DNA of 64,000 nt, from contig NZ_CP092489.1 in assembly GCF_025643335.1 (NCBI RefSeq), positions 4,474,501 through 4,538,500 of the forward strand, read 5' to 3'. Both the position numbers and the translations under genes were made by a program. The stretch comes from Endozoicomonas sp. Mp262. Lineage in GTDB: Bacteria > Pseudomonadota > Gammaproteobacteria > Pseudomonadales > Endozoicomonadaceae. Of the stretch, positions 38,413 through 46,204 are shown one piece after another. The notes below the pieces were generated by a model. That model searched no databases. It was not told the DNA's origin and worked only from the letters and a program-made list of their open reading frames with translations. Numbering within the stretch: position 1 is the first letter of the stretch; each line of letters starts with the position of its first letter.

Positions 38413-38540
38413 GCAAAAAGAAATAAGTGGTGAAAGCCCAGCGTTACGAGTAATATCACTAAGGGCTGAGCAAGGATGGCCTAGATAGCCTATACCCATT
38501 GGTAAACATAACGAATAAGAAGTAAACCTCAGGGGAATGT

Positions 38541-39167
38541 ATGAAAAAGAGCCTTGTATCCCTAACTGTTGCAATGCTGTTAACTGCCGGCTGCTCGAGT
38601 CAAAGTGGTACAACATTGTCTTATAATAGCCCGGAAAAAGACAACGGGTTTCAGGCCTTTATGCCCGTAAAAGAAGCCGGTGTAACTGATAAGGCCTATC
38701 AGCCCTCCGATATTTCAGAAATAGAAAAAGTACGTTCCGGGATTAACACCGCATTTATTGCTGCTCAACCTGTCTATGAGCAATTTCTGACTCACTTAAA
38801 AACAGAGCCTGCCCTGGGAGACTATTTTTCCAGCGTTCATTCGGCAACAACAGAAACAGAGAAACAAAATGCCTTTGAGTTACTCAGTTCAGAAAACCAG
38901 TCTGCACTGATTCAGTTTATCAGCTCAGAAGCCAGCCAACAGATCATGGCGGGGCTGGTGCAAGCAGCAAAGACTGCCATGGCCAATATTGACCTATTCC
39001 AGGCCCTCGATACCCAAAGTCTGATGAGCAATGTAGGTTTAATGGAACTGATCAGCGAGAAAGATAAACTGGCGCAAACAGTGAACCAGATCGATTACCT
39101 GAATAGCACCGTAATTTCGGCCTATAACGACTATTCACAAATTGCAAAACTGATCAAGACCCAGTAG
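38541..39167 (+). CDS. Hypothetical lipoprotein
   Basis: A 208-residue protein with a lipoprotein signal ending in LLTAGC, so Cys18 is the likely lipid anchor. The mature part is helical and rich in Gln/Ser (NAFELLSSENQSALIQFISS). No family was recognised. AGGGGAATGT precedes the ATG. It lies 128 bp after the KTSC gene in the same direction and may be separately transcribed. Confidence 0.7.
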   Translation: MKKSLVSLTVAMLLTAGCSSQSGTTLSYNSPEKDNGFQAFMPVKEAGVTDKAYQPSDISEIEKVRSGINTAFIAAQPVYEQFLTHLKTEPALGDYFSSVHSATTETEKQNAFELLSSENQSALIQFISSEASQQIMAGLVQAAKTAMANIDLFQALDTQSLMSNVGLMELISEKDKLAQTVNQIDYLNSTVISAYNDYSQIAKLIKTQ

Positions 39168-39245
39168 TAGCCCCCCCCTGACAACAGTATCTATAGAGCC
39201 CCCCCGCACCGGAGAGGGGGGTGCAAAAGTCTGAAATAGGGAAAA

Positions 39246-39412
39246 ATGGGAAAAATGGTGTCAGGAAAAAGGGAAAAATGGTGTCAGGTCTTGATTCTTG
39301 CAGGAAAAATGGTGTCACAGGAAAAATGGTGTCAGGTCTTGATTCTTGAACAGGCTATTTTTCTTCGGGAAAAATGGTGTCAGGAAAAATGGTGTCAGGT
39401 CTTGATTCTTGA
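39246..39412. repeat. Tandem copies of a RAYT 3' end repeat
   Basis: Three copies of GTCAGGTCTTGATTCTTG (39283-39300, 39331-39348, 39394-39411), each preceded by one or more GGAAAAATGGTGTCAGG units. Two are followed by AACAGGCTATTTTTCTTC, which is the beginning of the RAYT 3' end at 39412. The array looks like repeated partial duplication of one RAYT end. The same end unit is found at 46160-46198 before the RAYT at 46205. Confidence 0.85.
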
Positions 39413-39417
39413 ACAGG

Positions 39418-40272
39418 CTATTTTTCTTCTGGTCGCTGCCGGGTAATCATCTTACTTACCGTTGAATAATGAAGCCCGAAAAAATCAGCAATGGCCTTTT
39501 GGGTATAACCACCAGAATTAAATGCTGCACAGACAGCCGCCTCTGCCGGTTCATAACGTTTTTGATAATAAGTTAATGGCTTAGCAGGCTTGCGGCGCTG
39601 CTTATGGGGTACTTCTGAAAGAGTCTCACGAGTGATGGGCTTCTCAATATGCTGTTGCTGCTCTTCCACAAACTGATCGTCACCGAGATAGATCTGCTGC
39701 TTGAGATTTAACCAGATATTAATACCCACACCCTGCAACACAAACGCAGTAAAGCGCTCGCAGGCCTGCTTATGGTCATGGGAAAATTGCAGTAACATGG
39801 CATCGGTGGCCAACCAGTCTGGCGATGAAAGCTCGCCCAGCGTGTAGAGGTAACTGCTCCACTGCCAGTCTCCGGGATGATCCACCATGCGAGCACGAAC
39901 AGGGTTCAACACAACATAGCGACTTAATTCTAGAAGGTATGCAGATTTATCAACAAGAATCCCTTTGTAGCGACCCTGAAACAGATGCCCAACCCGCCCA
40001 TAACGGCGGTTAAACTTCAGCGTATAAACACCATTCAACTGTCGCATACCGGCAGAGAGATTACCGTTGGGTGTTTCCACCACCAAATGATAATGGTTGG
40101 ACATCAGGCACCAGGAATGAATCACCCAGTGAAATCGCTCGCAGACCTCAGCCAGCACATCGAGAAACAGCTCAAAATCGGCTCCTTCACGATAAATAGC
40201 CTTACGCTCATTCCCCCGTGAAGTCACATGATAAAGCGCACCTGCATACTCAATCCGCAATGGCCTGCTCAC
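39418..40272 (-). CDS. REP-associated tyrosine transposase (RAYT 1)
   Basis: A single-strand HUH/Y1 nuclease of the RAYT group, which act on REP-like palindromes. The start is the GTG at 40272 (V/M-SRPLRIEYAGALYHVTSRG), matching the other copies; the longer frame to 40347 is not conserved. The HUH motif is MSNHYHLVVE. A C-terminal helix-turn-helix (TQKAIADFFGLHYSTVSKMI) is present. At 284 residues it is nearly identical to the RAYT at 46205-47059. Flanks are inverted: GTCAGGTCTTGATTCTTG at 39394 and CAAGAATCAAGACCTGAC at 40345. Confidence 0.92.
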   Translation of the reverse strand: MSRPLRIEYAGALYHVTSRGNERKAIYREGADFELFLDVLAEVCERFHWVIHSWCLMSNHYHLVVETPNGNLSAGMRQLNGVYTLKFNRRYGRVGHLFQGRYKGILVDKSAYLLELSRYVVLNPVRARMVDHPGDWQWSSYLYTLGELSSPDWLATDAMLLQFSHDHKQACERFTAFVLQGVGINIWLNLKQQIYLGDDQFVEEQQQHIEKPITRETLSEVPHKQRRKPAKPLTYYQKRYEPAEAAVCAAFNSGGYTQKAIADFFGLHYSTVSKMITRQRPEEK

Positions 40273-40344
40273 AAAACAACCCCTTATCCTGATCCGGCGA
40301 TTAAACAAAAGAAGTAATAAAAGTAGAACAGGATTTTGGGGTGT

Positions 40345-40362
40345 CAAGAATCAAGACCTGAC
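40345..40362. repeat. RAYT end repeat (5' side of RAYT 1)
   Basis: CAAGAATCAAGACCTGAC followed by CCCAGTTTTCC. It is the inverted partner of the copies at 39283-39411 and marks the boundary between RAYT 1 and the PemIK-like pair. The 45 bp before it (AAACAAAAGAAGTAATAAAA onward) recur at 47162 and 47339. Confidence 0.85.
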
Positions 40363-40436
40363 CCCAGTTTTCCTCTTGCACAGAAATCACAATCAACCTA
40401 ACCTATCAAAACAGGGATAAATTCAAGGAGAAGCTA

Positions 40437-40658
40437 ATGCCTGCAACCTATGAAGCAAAAACCGATGAGCAGGGCAACCTCTGCTTACCACCCAATATTA
40501 AACTCCCGGAGGGCTGTCGTATCCTTGTGACAGTTCTCGACGAACTACCAAAATTGCAACAAATTAATGATGAAGCATTGCTAAGTGAGAAAGCACTGGC
40601 AGAAGACTGGGATAAACCAGAAGAGGATGAAGCATGGTCAACCTTGGGCAAGGAGTAG
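40437..40658 (+). CDS. Antitoxin of a PemK/MazF-type pair
   Basis: A 73-residue acidic protein starting at an ATG behind AAGGAGAAG. The N-terminal half (GNLCLPPNIKLPEGCRILVT) resembles a swapped-hairpin AbrB-like DNA-binding fold; the C-terminal tail is acidic (EDWDKPEEDEAW), as in antitoxins that wrap the toxin. It overlaps the toxin gene by 25 bp. It is the first module after RAYT 1. Confidence 0.75.
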   Translation: MPATYEAKTDEQGNLCLPPNIKLPEGCRILVTVLDELPKLQQINDEALLSEKALAEDWDKPEEDEAWSTLGKE

Positions 40659-40972
40659 TTGTTCCTGTCAAATTTCCCTTTTCAGACCTGACTCGAACGA
40701 AGTGGAGACCTGCCCTGGTTTTGGCTTATGCAGAAAAAGGTGACTGGGTATTGTGCCAAATCACCAGTAAAGCCTACAGTGACCAAAGTGCAGTAATTAT
40801 CCAACAAGAAGATTTCATCCGAGGTGGTTTACCACTCACCAGCTACGCCAGACCAGGAAAATTATTCACAGCAAACGAAACACTGCTGGAACCTCCAGTA
40901 GGTCAATTGGCTAAAGAAAAACACGAAGAAGTCATTGATGGAATAATAGCCATTTTAAAGCAGAATATTTAA
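40634..40972 (+). CDS. PemK/MazF-family toxin (mRNA interferase)
   Basis: A 112-residue ribosome-independent endoribonuclease-type toxin. The N-terminus GQGVVVPVKFPFSDLTRTKW and RPALVLAYAEKGDWVLCQIT are characteristic of the family, and the C-terminal strand region (RPGKLFTANETLL) is intact. Translation is coupled to the antitoxin through the overlap. Nothing suggests inactivation. Confidence 0.85.
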   Translation: MVNLGQGVVVPVKFPFSDLTRTKWRPALVLAYAEKGDWVLCQITSKAYSDQSAVIIQQEDFIRGGLPLTSYARPGKLFTANETLLEPPVGQLAKEKHEEVIDGIIAILKQNI

Positions 40973-41031
40973 CAAATTTAAAACAGCGGGGCAGCGTCTT
41001 CTCAAAAAGTGTGTTCACAGACAAAACAACC

Positions 41032-41071
41032 GTCTACACTCTACATGTTATGTGTATAACATTGTGTAGAC
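41032..41071. promoter_or_regulatory. Candidate autoregulatory operator of the VapBC pair
   Basis: Dyad GTCTACAC ... GTGTAGAC (41032-41039 and 41064-41071) encloses a second dyad ATGTTAT GTGT ATAACAT (41045-41062). It lies 20 bp before the VapB start, where VapB antitoxins normally bind to repress their own operon. The two dyads have slightly different centres. Assignment as operator is inference. Confidence 0.55.
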
Positions 41072-41091
41072 TGTGTAAAAAGGAGCGCCAA

Positions 41092-41289
41092 ATGCCTACA
41101 AACCTTGCCATAGATGATCAGCTCATAGCCCAGGTACAAAAAATAGGCGGCTATAAAACCAAGCGAGAAGCGGTAAATGAAGCACTGGCTGAATTTATAA
41201 AGCACCGAAAACAACTTGAACTCATTCAGTCATTCGGTGAAATAAACTACGAACCGGACTATGACTACAAAAAGGACAGACGCTCATGA
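41092..41289 (+). CDS. vapB: VapB-type antitoxin
   Basis: 65 residues from the ATG at 41092, which follows AAAAAGGAGCGCC; the open frame upstream to 41011 covers the operator and is not used. MPTNLAIDDQLIAQVQKIGG and YKTKREAVNEALAEFIKHRK are typical of the VapB family with a C-terminal toxin-binding tail. The stop overlaps the toxin start by four bases (ATGA). Confidence 0.88.
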   Translation: MPTNLAIDDQLIAQVQKIGGYKTKREAVNEALAEFIKHRKQLELIQSFGEINYEPDYDYKKDRRS

Positions 41290-41696
41290 TGGTGCTTGTC
41301 GATACCTGTGTCTGGTCAACAGCTCTTAGGCATAAACGAAAAACAAACGATACGCTGCCCGAAGAAGTCATACTGTTAAAGCGGCTGATACAACAACGTC
41401 GGGCAGTCATAATCGGAGCAATACTTCAGGAAGTGCTGACCGGCATTCGTGAAGACAAACAATTCAACAAACTGAAGGATCAGCTATCCGCTTTTGATTT
41501 ACTGCCCCTGCAACAAGAAAATTATATAGAAGCCGCCCACCTGTCAAACACCTGCCGAGCCAAAGGTATACAAGGTTCACACACAGACTTCCTTATTTGC
41601 GCAGCCGCTATACATCATCAGGTACCCATTCTAACCACCGACAAAGATTTCACACATTACGCAAAGAACTTGCCATTAAAAATTTTCCTGAATTAA
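41286..41696 (+). CDS. vapC: VapC-type PIN-domain toxin
   Basis: A 136-residue PIN ribonuclease. The four acidic positions are visible: Asp in LVDTCVWSTAL, Glu in GAILQEVLTGIRE, Asp in SHTDFLICAAAIHH and Asp in ILTTDKDFTHYA. It overlaps vapB by four bases and appears intact. VapC toxins cut tRNA or rRNA; the target here is unknown. Confidence 0.9.
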   Translation: MMVLVDTCVWSTALRHKRKTNDTLPEEVILLKRLIQQRRAVIIGAILQEVLTGIREDKQFNKLKDQLSAFDLLPLQQENYIEAAHLSNTCRAKGIQGSHTDFLICAAAIHHQVPILTTDKDFTHYAKNLPLKIFLN

Positions 41697-41784
41697 CTAC
41701 AAAAAAAGCTTTTCTCCGTGCCTCCCTTCCCTGGCAAAAGAAAGCAAGTTAATGGCTATCCTTTATTTTCATTGGGTTTGAATG

Positions 41785-41838
41785 CACAATGAAAGACCTA
41801 ACCCCGGTTTTTTCAATGAAAGACCTAACCCCGGTTTT
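41785..41838. repeat. Solo RAYT end repeats, second subtype (two copies)
   Basis: Two tandem copies of CAATGAAAGACCTAACCCCGG (first from 41787, second from 41815), each followed by a T run. The same subtype in inverted form lies beside RAYT 4 (GGGTCAGGTCTTTCATTGTG at 54984). Thus a RAYT-4-type end separates the VapBC module from HicAB although no RAYT 4 gene is here. The interval 41697-41956 contains no gene. Confidence 0.7.
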
Positions 41839-41956
41839 TTTCCGCGGGAGGTGACATGATATAACGCACCGGCGTACTGAATCCTTAGCGGCCTGTGACC
41901 CTGCTTTCTTCACTGCTTTCCTTGAAAATAGTATCATTAGTGATACCATGTAAGGT

Positions 41957-42211
41957 ATGGGTAATATCATAGATTCTGTCCAGCAAATGAGGGCAAATCC
42001 AAAAGGGGTTTGCTTTAAAGACTTATGCAAGGTCTGCGATGCTTATTTTGGAGCTGCTCGGCAAATGGGATCAAGCCATCGGATTTATAAAACACCGTGG
42101 CAAGGTGACCCAAGAGTAAATATTCAAAATAACAAGGGTATGGCAAAACCGTATCAGGTCAAACAGGTACTACAGGCAATTGATCGTATGGAGGCGCAAA
42201 AGCATGGCTAA
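41957..42211 (+). CDS. hicA: HicA-type toxin
   Basis: An 84-residue double-stranded-RNA-binding-fold ribonuclease of the HicA type. The catalytic His is in RQMGSSHRIYKTPW and the C-terminal helix in YQVKQVLQAIDRMEAQ is characteristic. It overlaps hicB by eight bases in the usual toxin-first order. Intact by inspection. Confidence 0.85.
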   Translation: MGNIIDSVQQMRANPKGVCFKDLCKVCDAYFGAARQMGSSHRIYKTPWQGDPRVNIQNNKGMAKPYQVKQVLQAIDRMEAQKHG

Positions 42212-42530
42212 AGAGATTGATCGTTACACCTATCGTGTTACCTGGTCTGAAGAAGATCAGGAGTATGTTGGCTTGTGCGCAGAATTTCCCAGTTTAAGCT
42301 GGTTGGATGAATCACCCGATAATGCTTTGACCGGGGTTCGTAAGCTGGTTAAAAGCGCTGTTACTGATATGGCTGCCAATAATGAAAAGATCCCTGAACC
42401 GATATCAACACGAAAATTCAGCGGTAAATTGATGGTTCGTATACCACCAGAGGTACATAGAATGCTTGCACTTCAAGCGGCAGAATCTGGAGTTAGCCTG
42501 AATAGGTATATATCCAGCAAGCTCAACTAG
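42204..42530 (+). CDS. hicB: HicB-type antitoxin
   Basis: 108 residues from the ATG at 42204 (GGAGGCGCAAAAGC upstream). The N-terminal partial RNase H fold of HicB (YTYRVTWSEEDQEYVGLCAE, FPSLSWLDESPDNAL) is joined to a C-terminal ribbon-helix-helix (VRIPPEVHRMLALQAAESG), used for DNA binding. It is paired with the preceding hicA. Confidence 0.88.
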   Translation: MAKEIDRYTYRVTWSEEDQEYVGLCAEFPSLSWLDESPDNALTGVRKLVKSAVTDMAANNEKIPEPISTRKFSGKLMVRIPPEVHRMLALQAAESGVSLNRYISSKLN

Positions 42531-42598
42531 CATTACTAAGGTACCAGGTATTGAATGTTGACTGCTCTGCTCAAGTGGTACTTTTCTAATCCACGCAA

Positions 42599-43471
42599 TC
42601 AAACGCTATCGACCTCTCCTATGAGGCCTGAATGCTGCCGGGCAATCATCTTGCTCACCGTTGAATAATGAAGGCCGAAAAAATCAGCAATAGCCTTCTG
42701 GGTATAGCCGCCGGAACCAAATGCTGCGCAGGCTGCTGCTTCTGTAGAAACATAGTGACTCTTATAAAAATCAAGTGATCTGGCAGGCTTACACCGCTGT
42801 TTATAGGGGATCTCGGAAAGCGTCTCACCTTTCGCTGGCCTTTCAATATGCTGTTGCTGCTCAGCAACAAACCGGTCATCTCCCAGATAGATTTGCTGTT
42901 TCAGATTCAGCCAGATATTAACACCAATGCCCTGCAAGACAAAAGCAACAAACTGTTTGCAGGCTTGCGCCCGTACTTTTGAAAATTGCAGCAACATGGC
43001 ATCAGTAGCCAGCCAGTCCGGAGAGGGAAGCTCACCCAGGGTATAAAGGTAACTGCTCCACTGCCATTCGTCAGGGCGATTGACCATACGAGCCCGTACA
43101 GGGTTTAACACAACATAGCGGCTTAACTCCAGAAGATAAGCTGACTTATCAACAAGAATGCCCTTATAGCGCCCCTGAAACAGATGCCCTACCCGCCCAT
43201 AACGACGATTAAAGCGCGAGGTATAAACACCATTTAACTGTCGCATACCAGCCGAAAGATTACCGTCTGGTGTTTCCACTACCAGATGGTAATGATTGGT
43301 CATCAGACACCAGGAATGAATCACCCAGTTAAACCGGTCACAAACCTCCGCCAACACATCCAGAAACAGATCAAAATCCGCTTCTTCACGAAAAATAGCT
43401 TTGCGCTCATTCCCCCGTGAAGTCACATGATAAAGCGCACCTGCATACTCAATCCGCAGAGGTCTACTCAC
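42599..43471 (-). CDS. REP-associated tyrosine transposase (RAYT 2)
   Basis: A 290-residue Y1/HUH transposase starting at a GTG (43471). The HUH motif is MTNHYHLVVE; C-terminal helix-turn-helix as in RAYT 1. It is clearly related to RAYT 1 and 3 but diverged (for example FKAQACKQFV differs). One end repeat (CAAGAATCAAGACCTGAC, 43531-43548) lies on its 5' side; the 3' side abuts HicB without an obvious repeat. Confidence 0.92.
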   Translation of the reverse strand: MSRPLRIEYAGALYHVTSRGNERKAIFREEADFDLFLDVLAEVCDRFNWVIHSWCLMTNHYHLVVETPDGNLSAGMRQLNGVYTSRFNRRYGRVGHLFQGRYKGILVDKSAYLLELSRYVVLNPVRARMVNRPDEWQWSSYLYTLGELPSPDWLATDAMLLQFSKVRAQACKQFVAFVLQGIGVNIWLNLKQQIYLGDDRFVAEQQQHIERPAKGETLSEIPYKQRCKPARSLDFYKSHYVSTEAAACAAFGSGGYTQKAIADFFGLHYSTVSKMIARQHSGLIGEVDSV

Positions 43472-43530
43472 GTCTATACCCTAAAGAAATAAACAAAGAG
43501 CTATAAAAATAGAACAGCTTTATTGCTTGT

Positions 43531-43548
43531 CAAGAATCAAGACCTGAC
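43531..43548. repeat. RAYT end repeat
   Basis: CAAGAATCAAGACCTGAC, followed by ACTAATCTTC rather than the usual CCCGG. It lies between RAYT 2 and the FitAB pair. Confidence 0.8.
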
Positions 43549-43630
43549 ACTAATCTTCTCCCCTTGATTATTTGCAAGAAATGATATCATTGCTATCATT
43601 TAAAAAGGAGATCATCATAGCAGGCAAAAA

Positions 43631-43870
43631 ATGGCAAATCTTATCGTAAGAAATATTGAAAAAGACATTGTTGATGCCCTGAAAGCCCAGGCTGGTAAAA
43701 ATGGCCGAAGTGCAGAGGCAGAGCATCGCCAGATTCTGAAAATGGCCCTGCTAGCCCCTAAAAAACGGAGCTTTGCAGAAGTACTACAGGATATCCCCGA
43801 TGTAGGCAACGACTCTGATTTTGCCCGGGTTCAGGATCAAGCAGGATCAGACCAAGATGTATTTGATTGA
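43631..43870 (+). CDS. FitA-type antitoxin
   Basis: A 79-residue ribbon-helix-helix antitoxin: ANLIVRNIEKDIVDALKAQA and RSAEAEHRQILKMALLAP are typical of FitA. The C-terminal tail (acidic, DIPDVGNDSDF) would bind the toxin. AAAAAGGAG lies 20 bp upstream, rather far, so initiation may rely on the A-rich leader. ATGATATCATTGCTATCATT at about 43582-43601 is a possible operator. Confidence 0.82.
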   Translation: MANLIVRNIEKDIVDALKAQAGKNGRSAEAEHRQILKMALLAPKKRSFAEVLQDIPDVGNDSDFARVQDQAGSDQDVFD

Positions 43871-44273
43871 TACCAATATCATCAGCGAGACCCGAAAAAA
43901 AAACAGGGCCAATCCAGGGGTTATTGACTTTTTTAAAAGAGCCAGAAAGCAGTCTACCCCCTTATTTCTCAGTGTTATCACTATTGGGGAACTGCGAAGA
44001 GGTGTAGAAAAAATCAGGCATAGAAAAGATTACCAGCAAGTCGCCCAGCTAGAAGCCTGGTTGAACACAGTAGTGACCGAGTACAGGGATCATATTCTCG
44101 ATTTTGGGCTTGAAGAAGCGCAGGTATGGGGCCATTTAAGAGTGCCCCACTATGAAAACGCCATTGATAAACAAATAGCAGCCATTGCCCTCACTACCGA
44201 CTTGACTATTGTAACCCGAAATACCAATGACTTTATAACAACGGGCGCTAAGATGTTAAACCCTTTTGTTTAG
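43857..44273 (+). CDS. FitB/VapC-type PIN toxin
   Basis: 138 residues from the ATG at 43857 that overlaps the antitoxin stop. PIN acidic residues: Asp in MYLIDTNIISETRK, Glu in VITIGELRRGVEKI, Asp in ENAIDKQIAAIALT and Asp in IVTRNTNDFITTG. Intact by inspection; co-translated with the FitA-like antitoxin. Confidence 0.88.
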   Translation: MYLIDTNIISETRKKNRANPGVIDFFKRARKQSTPLFLSVITIGELRRGVEKIRHRKDYQQVAQLEAWLNTVVTEYRDHILDFGLEEAQVWGHLRVPHYENAIDKQIAAIALTTDLTIVTRNTNDFITTGAKMLNPFV

Positions 44274-44288
44274 GCCGTTGCCGGACGT

Positions 44289-44312
44289 CAAGAATCAAGA
44301 CCCGACCCCGGT
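44289..44312. repeat. RAYT end repeat
   Basis: CAAGAATCAAGACCCGACCC followed by CGGTTTTCC, one mismatch from the consensus. It separates the FitAB pair from the HEPN pair. Confidence 0.8.
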
Positions 44313-44355
44313 TTTCCCTTGTATCGCGGGGCGAACCATATATGACCCTAGCTTC

Positions 44356-44763
44356 TTACAGGTTGATTCTATAAATGAAAGCATCTTCTATAAACTGGCC
44401 ATTTATAGCTTCCCTTGAAATACGCTCTTTTGAAATATGCTCTCTCTTGTCACAGACATTGGTAAGTGCTTGCAACATTTTATCTGAATTATCTGTGACA
44501 CTAATATCGCTAAGCGACAGAGTTAACTCCTTATCGTTAATATCCTTCAATGCATCAAGCACTTTTTTATAATATTTTCTTGGCCCTTCTGACTTAACTA
44601 ACTCTGATGCAAAAAACAAACGCCATACTCTTTCTTCCGGATCGTACAGCCAGAATGTTGAAGAAACCTGAGCATCATTTTTATCCAGCGTGTTGAGAAG
44701 CACTTCACCGACAGAAATCATATCATCTGTCAAATTATCTCTTACCAGAATTTCTCTAGCCAT
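44356..44763 (-). CDS. Hypothetical protein paired with a HEPN-domain gene
   Basis: A 135-residue soluble protein (MAREILVRDNLTDDMISVGE, STFWLYDPEERVWRLFFASE) that starts inside the 3' end of the upstream HEPN gene (22-bp overlap with its original reading frame). Such tight overlap suggests a two-gene module. No family was recognised. Because the HEPN gene has acquired an early stop, coupling may be disturbed. Confidence 0.6.
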   Translation of the reverse strand: MAREILVRDNLTDDMISVGEVLLNTLDKNDAQVSSTFWLYDPEERVWRLFFASELVKSEGPRKYYKKVLDALKDINDKELTLSLSDISVTDNSDKMLQALTNVCDKREHISKERISREAINGQFIEDAFIYRINL

Positions 44764-45158
44764 TGCAACACTCCTGCCTCTTCATCATTAATAGCTTTAA
44801 TTAAATCACAAGCTTTACCCTTTGTGATGTTTACTTGATATCATGCAGTTTCTTTCCAGTCTTTAATAATAGCCCAGTTCAACCTGAAGGCTTCACTCTC
44901 CTGTTCCTCTATTTTGAGTTTTTGCTTGAGTCCCGCAATAGTAACAAGTTCAGTTAACCTGTGAGTATGACTATCCTGAGCCAGCTTTTTATTGGGGAAG
45001 TCTAAAGCTTTCACTTGCCTACAAATACAGGCCTTTAAAGCACACTCAACAGAGTAACCAGCAAGATAATATGCACCACTGTACTCATCGCACTCCAATA
45101 GCTTTATAGCTTCTCTTATCCTTATCCAAGATAAGCTCTCTAACTCAGCTTTATTCAT
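44742..45158 (-). pseudogene. HEPN-domain protein interrupted by a nonsense codon
   Basis: The frame from the ATG at 45158 (MNKAELESLSWIRIREAIKL) is a HEPN-domain protein: YSGAYYLAGYSVECALKACI is the signature helix. It stops at TGA 44843-44841 after DWKETA. Reading through gives YQVNITKGKACDLIKAINDE and ends at TAA 44744-44742, the expected C-terminal helix; HEPN proteins of this type normally read DW..E.RY here, so CGA (Arg) probably mutated to TGA. The frame is open upstream to 45233 but those residues are not typical. Confidence 0.7.
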
Positions 45159-45273
45159 ATAGCTAAGGCTACTCATGAAACTGCTTGAGTTATTAAAAGT
45201 AGCTGGTTTTGATCTTGGCATGCAAAAGCTCATAAAAAACTGGGAGCAAGTCTTGGATGTGACATCTCAACGT

Positions 45274-45300
45274 CAGGAATCAAGACCTGACCCCGGTTTT
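45274..45300. repeat. RAYT end repeat, plus degenerate copies
   Basis: CAGGAATCAAGACCTGACCC followed by CGGTTTT, one base from consensus. A degenerate fragment (GACCCCGGTTTTTGACCCGG) lies at about 45468-45490. They separate the HEPN pair from the HigAB pair. The rest of 45234-45503 holds no gene. Confidence 0.75.
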
Positions 45301-45503
45301 CCGGGTCAGGGTCCGTAGAGGCCGAAGACTTGATGAGGTGGGAGTGAGCGGATTCCATCAGGGCCAGAGGCGATTGTGACCTCACCCCAAGGCCGGATAT
45401 ATGGAAGCATTACTCTTTAACTGTCATTGTGAAAACTTTTCCTTGCATCGCGGGGCGGACTATATATGACCCCGGTTTTTGACCCGGTTTTCCTAGTTTA
45501 CAC

Positions 45504-45791
45504 CTATATTGACTTTCCAATCTTCAATGTAATACCAAGAGCTGCACACACCACCAGCAACGTTTTTAAACTCGGATTACCCTGCTCACTAAGGGCTCTG
45601 TACAGGCTCTCCCGTGATAGTCCTGTTGCCTTCGCAAGGTCACTCATTCCTTTTGCTCTTGCTACCACACCAAGCGAATCCGCTATAAAACCTGCATGAC
45701 CGGTTGCTACCGCTTCATCTATATAGTGTTGAATAGCCTCATCGTCATCCAGATATTCAGCCGGATCGAAGTTAGTTATTTTTTCACTCAT
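45504..45791 (-). CDS. higA: HigA-type antitoxin (HTH, toxin-first pair)
   Basis: A 95-residue helix-turn-helix protein: GMSDLAKATGLSRESLYRALSEQG NPSLKTL is the addiction-module antidote pattern, with VVARAKGMSDLAKATGLSRE as core. N-terminus EYLDDDEAIQHYIDEAVATG is also typical. It overlaps the upstream toxin gene by eight bases. Confidence 0.88.
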   Translation of the reverse strand: MSEKITNFDPAEYLDDDEAIQHYIDEAVATGHAGFIADSLGVVARAKGMSDLAKATGLSRESLYRALSEQGNPSLKTLLVVCAALGITLKIGKSI

Positions 45792-46089
45792 TTTCTGACC
45801 TCCATTCTTTGTAGAGCGCTTTGGCTAACTCTATTTGCTTTTGCTGATCCTTCTTCTGACTTCCACAAAGCACAATAACCAGCTCATCACCCTGCTGCGT
45901 AAAATAGACCCGATAACCCTTACCTGTGTCAACCCTCAGTTCACTGAGCCGTCCGCCAACCGGTTTTACATCACCGAAAAGCCCGAACGCCAAGCGTTTT
46001 ATTCGGGATAGTATCGATGATTTAGCCTTCGGGTCTTTGACCGTCTTAATCCACTGTTTAAAAGCATCATGCTGCTTTACTTCTATCAT
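45784..46089 (-). CDS. higB: HigB/RelE-type toxin (Gp49-like)
   Basis: A 101-residue RelE-superfamily toxin of the phage Gp49-like group: FKQWIKTVKDPKAKSSILSR, SELRVDTGKGYRVYFTQQGD and LVIVLCGSQKKDQQKQIELA are all characteristic. It precedes its antitoxin, the usual order for HigBA. Intact by inspection. Confidence 0.9.
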   Translation of the reverse strand: MIEVKQHDAFKQWIKTVKDPKAKSSILSRIKRLAFGLFGDVKPVGGRLSELRVDTGKGYRVYFTQQGDELVIVLCGSQKKDQQKQIELAKALYKEWRSENE

Positions 46090-46204
46090 AGGCTTAAATG
46101 TAGCTTAAAAACTACAGCACCGCAAATTCAAATCTATGACCTACAAGAAAGGCAAAAATGGTGTCAATAACAAAAATGGTGTCAGGTCTTGATTCTTGAA
46201 CAGG

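Noticed and set aside
39246-39412. Possible CRISPR array
   Set aside because: Repeat units are unevenly spaced, the intervening DNA is itself repeated, and no cas genes are nearby.
39246-39446. A 66-codon frame with repeated KMVSGKREKWCQVLIL units
   Set aside because: Translation of the tandem RAYT end repeats, not a gene.
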